Below, one piece after another: positions 59,302 to 64,000 of a DNA stretch of 64,000 bases. Each line of letters begins with the position of its first letter. The first letter of the stretch is position 1. Source of the stretch: Pseudobdellovibrio sp. Lineage in GTDB: Bacteria; Bdellovibrionota; Bdellovibrionia; Bdellovibrionales; Bdellovibrionaceae. A model generated the notes under the pieces. It had not been told where the DNA came from. It made no database searches and worked only from the letters and a program-made list of their open reading frames with translations. Made by a program: the position numbers and the translations under genes. The DNA is taken from positions 62,001-126,000 of the forward strand of contig JAMPXC010000003.1 in NCBI GenBank assembly GCA_023701385.1. The letters run 5' to 3'.

Positions 59302-59744
59302 TGACCTTCGCAAAAAAGCATTACTTTATTATCGGTAGCATCTGGGGTTTATGCATGGCCTTGCTTGTCGGCTATTGGGCCATGAATAAATCTTTATGGT
59401 CAATGATGTTTTCATTTGAAAAATATAATGGTCTTGTTCCGATTTTTTGCGGCTGCATCACCATTCTTGCGATCGCTAAACTGTTTGATAAAAAAATTAA
59501 AAATGAAAGCTACTGGCTTCGTGGTTTAATACTTCCATCTGTTATTTTCATGAGCGGGGTAATTGTCGGTTGTCTTTTTAATATCATGAATTACGAAGCT
59601 GAATATACCTTTGCTTCGCAATTTTATGACTACGTCATTAAACCGTTGTATTGGTTAACTGCTTTAGGTTTACCAGCGGCGTTCTTACTTGGCGGCGCTT
59701 TGTTTATTACAGTTTACACAAAATACAATCCCACACGCGTTTAA
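59301..59744 (+). CDS. Four-helix membrane protein, unknown function
   Basis: This 147-residue protein has about four hydrophobic helices (about 10-28, 43-59, 75-94 and 117-140), so it is probably an integral inner-membrane protein. A charged loop (KLFDKKIKNE, about 62-71) separates helices 2 and 3. Start and YccF stop overlap (TAATG). No family is recognised. Together with the YccF gene it closes the purK-purE transcript. Confidence 0.72.
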   Translation: MTFAKKHYFIIGSIWGLCMALLVGYWAMNKSLWSMMFSFEKYNGLVPIFCGCITILAIAKLFDKKIKNESYWLRGLILPSVIFMSGVIVGCLFNIMNYEAEYTFASQFYDYVIKPLYWLTALGLPAAFLLGGALFITVYTKYNPTRV

Positions 59745-59782
59745 GGCGATTTAAGAGTCTTAACAATACCCTAACTTGCGAA

Positions 59783-59827
59783 TACTCCCGAGATTTGGCA
59801 CAAAGGCCTCACAAATCTCAGGGAGTA
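59783..59827 (+). promoter_or_regulatory. Hairpin that sequesters the ribosome binding site of the gene at 59832
   Basis: TACTCCCGAGATTTG (59783-59797) pairs with CAAATCTCAGGGAGTA (59812-59827) to form a 15-bp stem with one bulged A and a 14-base loop. The GGGAG on the 3' arm (59821-59825) is the ribosome binding site of the next gene, 6 bases before its ATG. It has no T-run, so it is not a terminator. Control of translation by unfolding, protein or RNA binding is likely. Confidence 0.72.
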
Positions 59828-59831
59828 AACC

Positions 59832-60485
59832 ATGAAAACAGTGTTATTTATCGCCGGTCTATTTTTAAATATTAACGTTTATGCTTTCACGCAAAACGCA
59901 ACTTTAGATTTTACAAATCTTTACAACAGCACAAACGCTGGCAAATACGAAATGAGCATAACTTTTATCTCTAAAACTACGCCATCAGTAGGAGCTTTAA
60001 AATTTTCTACTCACCGTGATGACAATGATCTTTACTGCGTGACTGAAGCGCAATTTGAAGTCGGTCAAATGACATTCTCTTTAACAGACGTAAAAACAGG
60101 CTGGAACTTTATCTTATCTAAAGCTGTATTAGCAACAGTGTCTCATCAAGCAGACAATGAAACATGTATAACGGATGTAAACTTTTTCGCTGGCGAAAAA
60201 ACTTTATGGGCGCAAGTGGGTTTAAACCAAGCGATCGAACTTCCAGTCGCAGCCCCAGTTGGCTATGAGCGCGTAGCGGCTTACCTATCACCATTTAACG
60301 GCTACTTAAATTTAGCAGCTAAATTAACTGTGGTGAACGGCCAATTAGTAGTTAATCCGAGCACGTTATTAACAGCAAAAAGCATCACTTCACAAAACAC
60401 ACAAAATGCTTCAGTAACATATTACGTATTCGCATCTAAAGAAAACACATCGCTTTCTTTAGGCACAGGCTTAATTAAATTCTAA
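59832..60485 (+). CDS. Secreted protein with likely beta-sandwich, unknown function
   Basis: This 217-residue protein has a signal peptide (MKTVLFIAGLFLNINVYA, cleavage near residue 18) and a mature part of about 200 residues rich in Thr, Asn, Leu and Val with alternating patterns typical of beta strands (LDFTNLYN, KYEMSITFISK, SLSLGTGLIKF at the end). Two cysteines at about 71 and 118 could form a disulfide. I do not recognise the family. The message begins with a hairpin that covers the ribosome binding site, and the gene ends at a strong terminator, so it is an independent and probably regulated unit. Confidence 0.75.
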   Translation: MKTVLFIAGLFLNINVYAFTQNATLDFTNLYNSTNAGKYEMSITFISKTTPSVGALKFSTHRDDNDLYCVTEAQFEVGQMTFSLTDVKTGWNFILSKAVLATVSHQADNETCITDVNFFAGEKTLWAQVGLNQAIELPVAAPVGYERVAAYLSPFNGYLNLAAKLTVVNGQLVVNPSTLLTAKSITSQNTQNASVTYYVFASKENTSLSLGTGLIKF

Positions 60486-60504
60486 GATAAAATTACAATA
60501 CAAA

Positions 60505-60538
60505 TAAAAAAGGCGACTTCTTCAAGTCGCCTTTTTTA
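60505..60538. terminator. Rho-independent terminator between convergent genes
   Basis: A 10-bp stem (AAGGCGACTT at 60510-60519 with AAGTCGCCTT at 60524-60533) has a CTTC tetraloop and A/T runs on both sides. It should end the transcript from 59832 and, in the other direction, that of fadE. Confidence 0.9.
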
Positions 60539-60579
60539 TTTTATGGCACGCTGCTTTCCAAAAAGTAACGGCCTACCAA

Positions 60580-63087
60580 TTAAGGAAGTTTATTCTGATA
60601 TTCAGTCTCAGTAAAGTCGTCTACTAAGATAGCGTCGTAACGAACTTTATCCGCTTCTGACAAAAGTTTGAATTCGTCTTGAGAGATGATTTTCTTAGCC
60701 AAAGCATCTTCCCATGAAGCGAGGCCTTTTTTCTTAGGAATAGAACCAGATTTAACCGCTGCACGGATTTTCTTTTCTGCCGCTTCAGCACGAGTCACAA
60801 CGTTAAATGCGTTTTCTAAACGAGCTGTTTGATCACCTTTCGCTAAACGAGCAATCACTTCGGCTGGACCGTGAGATTTTTCACCCACCCAGTAAATACC
60901 AGAAGTAATACGATCGCGTTGTTCGCCAGCTTTCATCATAGAAGCTGTGATTAAGTGTGACCAACCATCAGTACCTTGAGAACCGATTGAATTGATACGT
61001 GACCAAGCGCCTAAGATATCTTTCATGACAAAACGATAGATACCACCAATTACCGGAACCTCTAATTTTAAGTTATCAAATAAACCATCAAAAGATTTTT
61101 GAATTTGCGCCATAGAATCTTTTAAGAAGTACTGAACATATGGAAGATCTTCTTCGCGTTGACCTTCTTCTTCGAAACGGCGTAATACCGCAGTCGATAA
61201 ATACATTTGGGCAAAAATATCGGCAAAGCGACCAGTGATTTTTTCTTTTAATTTTAATTGGCCACCTAATGTACCCATTGCAACATCTGCTAAGATAGCG
61301 AATGTAGCTGAAGCCCATTGTAAACGGCGGTAGTGGATTTTTGTTTTAGGATGCACACCAGATGGAGCGCAAGCTAAGTAACCACGAGATACTGATAATA
61401 AAATCGAACGGCACATGTTTGATACAACGTGACCGATATGCCCCCAGAAAGCCGCATCAAATCCTTTAGTGTTTCCTTCAGCGATTGTACGAACTTCTTC
61501 GAATGCATAAGGATGGCAACGTAAAGCGCCTTGTCCGAAGATGATTAAAGTACGAGTCATGATGTTCGCACCTTCAACCGTGATCCCGATTGGCATAGCT
61601 ACATAACCTTCAGCGATTAAGTTGCGCGCGCCTAAAGAAATACCTGCACCACCCATGATATCCATACAATCATTTACAGCTGAACGAGACATTTCTGTCG
61701 CGTGATATTTCATCATCGCAGTTACAACTGGAGGTTTGATACCTTTATCAAGAGCGCCTAATGTAAATCTACGAGCCGCATCTAAGGCGTAAGCTTTAGA
61801 TCCGATACGAGCCATTGGCTCTTCAACACCTTCGAATTTACCGATTGAAAGACCAAATTGCTTACGGATGAAAGCGTGAGATGAAGCTGTTCTATAACAT
61901 AACTTCGCTCCGCCAGTGCTTTGCGCTGGAAGTGATACACCGCGACCTGCAGCTAAACACTCCATTAACATACCCCAACCTTTACCGCAGCCAGCAGCAC
62001 CGCCAACAACAGCCTCTTCAATTGTTACAACAACGTCTTTACCTTGCGTAGGACAGTTGTGGAACGGGATCGTTAAAGGATCGTGACGGCGATCGTGAAT
62101 GACTCCAGGAGTAGAAGCTGGAACTAAGGCACAAGTGATACCAACATCTTCGCCTTTACCTAATAAGTTTTCTGGGTCACGTAAACGGAACGCTAAACCA
62201 ATCACCGTAGAAACTTGCGCTAATGTGATCCAACGTTTATTCCAGTTAAGTTTAATTTTTAATTTGCCATCAGTGTCTTTAAATACTGTACCAGAAGAAG
62301 TGATAGAACCCGCATCAGAACCGGCTTGTGGCTCAGTTAAACCGAAGCATGGGATCTCTTGTCCTTTAGCTAAACGAGGTAACCAGTGATTTTTTTGCGC
62401 TTCAGTTCCGTAGTGAATTAATAATTCTGCAGGACCAAGCGAGTTCGGAACCATCACAGAGATCGAAGCTGAAATTGAACGTGTTGATAATTTCATGACA
62501 ACTTCAGAGTGCGCCATATTAGAAAAACCAAGACCTCCGTACTCTTTCGGAATGATCATTCCTAAGAAACCTTTGTCTTTAATGAATTGCCACATTTCTT
62601 GAGGCATTTCACGGTTACGCCAAATTTTCCATGGGTTAGCCATTTTGCAAAGTTCTTCAACCGGGCCATCCATGAATGCTTGCTCTTCAGCCGTTAATTT
62701 TGCGTAAGGCTCAGCCAAGATTTTTTTGAAATCTGGTTTACCAGAGAATAAATCTTTTTCGACCCAAACTACGCCCGCTTCTAACGCTGTTCTTTCAGTG
62801 TCAGAAATTTTCGGCATGATCCCTTTCATCGCTTTCATGAGCGGTGTTGAGATCAATAAAGCTCTAAGAGGTTTAATTAAGAATAAGACAAACAACGCTG
62901 CAACAACCGCAGTGGCTGTCGTAGAAGCACCCAGGCCGAATAATAGACCTACTGAAACCACCGCCCATACGAACAACGGTAGGCTAAAAAAGCCGATAAA
63001 AAGAAAGATTAAAATTGAACCAACGATCAGAAGCCAGCAAGGTGCTAGATTCGTTAAAAATCCTTGGTAAGCTAATAGTGCGTCCAC
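60580..63087 (-). CDS. fadE: FadE-type acyl-CoA dehydrogenase
   Basis: FadE carries out the first step of fatty-acid beta-oxidation, making trans-2-enoyl-CoA. This 835-residue protein matches the large FadE form (E. coli 814). It has two or three hydrophobic segments in the first 85 residues (about 15-37, 40-55 and 58-72), then the acyl-CoA dehydrogenase fold. CFGLTEPQAGSDAGSITSSG (about 248-267) and the C-terminal MDIMGGAGISLGARNL (about 473-488) are the flavin and active-site segments. The start is GTG at 63087 with AAGGAG 7 bases upstream. It stands alone on the minus strand, with a 352-base leader region. It implies growth on fatty acids, perhaps prey lipids. Confidence 0.94.
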   Translation of the reverse strand: MDALLAYQGFLTNLAPCWLLIVGSILIFLFIGFFSLPLFVWAVVSVGLLFGLGASTTATAVVAALFVLFLIKPLRALLISTPLMKAMKGIMPKISDTERTALEAGVVWVEKDLFSGKPDFKKILAEPYAKLTAEEQAFMDGPVEELCKMANPWKIWRNREMPQEMWQFIKDKGFLGMIIPKEYGGLGFSNMAHSEVVMKLSTRSISASISVMVPNSLGPAELLIHYGTEAQKNHWLPRLAKGQEIPCFGLTEPQAGSDAGSITSSGTVFKDTDGKLKIKLNWNKRWITLAQVSTVIGLAFRLRDPENLLGKGEDVGITCALVPASTPGVIHDRRHDPLTIPFHNCPTQGKDVVVTIEEAVVGGAAGCGKGWGMLMECLAAGRGVSLPAQSTGGAKLCYRTASSHAFIRKQFGLSIGKFEGVEEPMARIGSKAYALDAARRFTLGALDKGIKPPVVTAMMKYHATEMSRSAVNDCMDIMGGAGISLGARNLIAEGYVAMPIGITVEGANIMTRTLIIFGQGALRCHPYAFEEVRTIAEGNTKGFDAAFWGHIGHVVSNMCRSILLSVSRGYLACAPSGVHPKTKIHYRRLQWASATFAILADVAMGTLGGQLKLKEKITGRFADIFAQMYLSTAVLRRFEEEGQREEDLPYVQYFLKDSMAQIQKSFDGLFDNLKLEVPVIGGIYRFVMKDILGAWSRINSIGSQGTDGWSHLITASMMKAGEQRDRITSGIYWVGEKSHGPAEVIARLAKGDQTARLENAFNVVTRAEAAEKKIRAAVKSGSIPKKKGLASWEDALAKKIISQDEFKLLSEADKVRYDAILVDDFTETEYQNKLP

Positions 63088-63439
63088 GAAAGTCTCCTTA
63101 GTTGTGTGCCTATGGCATACATGATGTAAATATACAAATATTTCAGCACCTTAAGAGCTATCTGACAAGCAGCTTTCTCTAGAGCCTTAGCTCTTCAAGT
63201 CTATACGAGGTAATAGTCCATATCGCCCCCGTTACGGTAACCCGTGCTGTATCGAGATGGTCGAGTTTTAGCTCTACGAACTAAATAAAGTTTATAGAAG
63301 TTAAAACAAAAATCAGAAGGAAAAATGGGACAAACAAAAAAGAAGGAGAGCAAAGCCAAGACAAGCGCAAAAAAACAAAAAGCCAGCCCTTTTCAGGAAC
63401 TGGCTTTTCATATCTAGCAATAGCTAGCTAAAAAACTAA
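63088..63439. other. 352-base intergenic region with several inverted repeats
   Basis: This is the longest gene-poor stretch. It holds AAGAGCTA (63153-63160) with TAGCTCTT (63188-63195), a nested AGAGC/GCTCT hairpin (63181-63194), and GTTACGGTAAC in a locally GC-rich segment around 63217-63240. The minus-strand fadE leader and its promoter probably lie here, and a non-coding RNA on either strand is possible. A 30-codon plus-strand frame (63325-63417) runs into the terminator. I saw no tRNA. Confidence 0.5.
63371..63410 (-). terminator. Rho-independent terminator of the gene at 63440
   Basis: On the minus strand a 9-bp stem (AAAAGCCAG with CTGGCTTTT; plus-strand arms at 63378-63386 and 63400-63408) is followed by a long T-rich run (the A-rich plus-strand stretch 63371-63380). 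It lies 32 bases after the stop of the Ala/Pro-rich protein gene. Confidence 0.85.
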
Positions 63440-63667
63440 TTACTTAGTTTCAGTAGCTGGCGCTGCTGGAGCTGCTTCAGTAGGAGCTGCAGTTGCTGCT
63501 GCGCCTTCTGTTGGAGCTGCTGTGCCTTCAGCTGGAGCTGCTGGAGTAGCTTCTGCTGTAGGTTGAGTTGCTTCAGTTGGAGCTGCTGCTTCTGGAGCGT
63601 TTTTAGAACAAGTAAAACCTGTTGTGAATGATAATGCTAATAAAGCTGTTACTAATAATGCTTTCAT
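63440..63667 (-). CDS. Ala/Pro/Thr/Glu-rich exported protein, low complexity
   Basis: This 75-residue protein has a signal sequence (MKALLVTALLALSFTTGFTC) and then a 55-residue stretch almost entirely of Ala, Pro, Thr, Glu and Gly, with imperfect repeats of AAPTE type. The Cys at about residue 20 follows GFT, which is not a canonical lipobox, so lipoprotein processing is uncertain. A good ribosome binding site (AAAAGGA, 6 bases before the ATG) and a terminator suggest abundant expression. Such chains may serve as flexible spacers in the periplasm. It follows mutM, 75 bases after its stop. Confidence 0.68.
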   Translation of the reverse strand: MKALLVTALLALSFTTGFTCSKNAPEAAAPTEATQPTAEATPAAPAEGTAAPTEGAAATAAPTEAAPAAPATETK

Positions 63668-63742
63668 GGAAAGTCCTTTTGTTAAAACCGGTAACGGTTA
63701 TTGTTTATTAAGTTTGTGTTAAATTAAAGAAATCACGAATTT

Positions 63743-64000
63743 CTACCTTTGGCAAGCGTTACAAAAAAAAGTTGATCGACCTGCTTGAACTTTGCGAACA
63801 ATGATTCCCGTCTTACACCGAGGGCATTTCGTCTTTTCTTTGCCATAAACTAAGTGTGATTTTTGAAAACTTCCCTCTTCTTCATTCACATTTCTGTAGT
63901 TTTTAATACTCGATCCGCCTTTAGAAATGGCTTGTTTGAGATTTTTTTTGATCGCTTGAATGAGCTTTAAAAATGATTCTTTTTTAACCTTTGCAGCGAT
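63743..64000 (-). CDS. mutM: Formamidopyrimidine-DNA glycosylase MutM (5' part cut by window edge)
   Basis: MutM removes oxidised purines such as 8-oxoguanine from DNA. Only the last 85 residues are visible. They contain the helix-two-turn-helix end and GGSSIKNYRN. The zinc finger has two CxxC pairs (CPRC and CNAC), with QAGRSTFFCNACQR closing the chain; these are unmistakable for the family. The start lies beyond the right edge. The gene precedes the small Ala/Pro-rich protein gene on the same strand. Confidence 0.95.
   Translation of the reverse strand: MAAKVKKESFLKLIQAIKKNLKQAISKGGSSIKNYRNVNEEEGSFQKSHLVYGKEKTKCPRCKTGIIVRKVQAGRSTFFCNACQR

Noticed and set aside
62726-63070. A 114-codon plus-strand frame opposite the fadE N-terminus
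   Set aside because: It is antisense to hydrophobic fadE helices and has no own signals; the fadE product matches its family over the full length.
63648-63667. Lipobox in the Ala/Pro-rich protein
   Set aside because: The residues before Cys are G-F-T, not the usual L-[AS]-[GA] pattern; a lipoprotein call is not supported.
1-64000. Search for CRISPR arrays, insertion sequences, integrases, tRNA and rRNA genes
   Set aside because: I saw no regularly spaced repeats, no transposase or integrase motif, no terminal inverted repeats flanking a gene, and no cloverleaf or rRNA-like stretch. Most of the window is packed coding sequence, so a mobile-element origin is not supported.

Overview
The window looks like chromosomal core sequence from an AT-rich Gram-negative bacterium. 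Gene content and protein style (outer-membrane barrels, Mpl-type murein recycling, a CdaA/GlmM cluster, an RNase Y homologue, a FadE-type dehydrogenase, many small secreted proteins) suggest a Bdellovibrio-like organism, possibly Pseudobdellovibrio. This placement is inference from memory and was not checked against any database. Genes are tightly packed, mostly on the minus strand in long overlapping operons. I saw no insertion sequence, prophage, CRISPR array, rRNA or tRNA.

Layout. 1-4177: a histidine kinase (cut by the left edge), a receiver protein, a double solute-binding protein and a Tsx-like channel. 4174-6556: SufE with a cysteine-rich partner and small secreted or soluble proteins. 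6670-15553: mutS, an acetyltransferase, a cytoplasmic murein-recycling block (mpl, serine hydrolase, LD-carboxypeptidase), purB and an unknown protein. 15632-24746: an outer-membrane barrel, an NSS transporter, then der-era-rnc-mtaB-mnmA-cysteine desulfurase, a ribosome and tRNA maturation operon. 24917-36509: tsaE-pdxJ-glmM-cdaR-cdaA-ftsH-tilS, an aldehyde dehydrogenase, three small proteins, glpX and a thioesterase. 36550-41406: pgsA, a 48-residue membrane peptide, an MFS transporter, rny and a small secreted protein.

41554-45904 is the least ordinary region. It is a four-gene overlapping operon of a DUF4956 membrane protein, an HlyD-like adaptor fused to a propeller-like C-terminal half, a TolC-like periplasmic/outer-membrane protein and a VTC-domain (polyphosphate-polymerase-like) protein. 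It resembles a trans-envelope conduit without a recognisable pump, tied to a triphosphate-tunnel enzyme.

45901-58907 holds most of de novo IMP synthesis: purM, H, Q, L, N, D, C and F on the minus strand and purK-purE divergent on the plus strand. With purB at 13265, every step from PRPP to IMP is encoded in this window. 58909-60485 has two membrane proteins and a secreted protein whose ribosome binding site lies inside a strong hairpin. 60580-64000 has fadE, a structured 352-base intergenic region, an Ala/Pro/Thr-rich exported protein and the C-terminal end of mutM, cut by the right edge.
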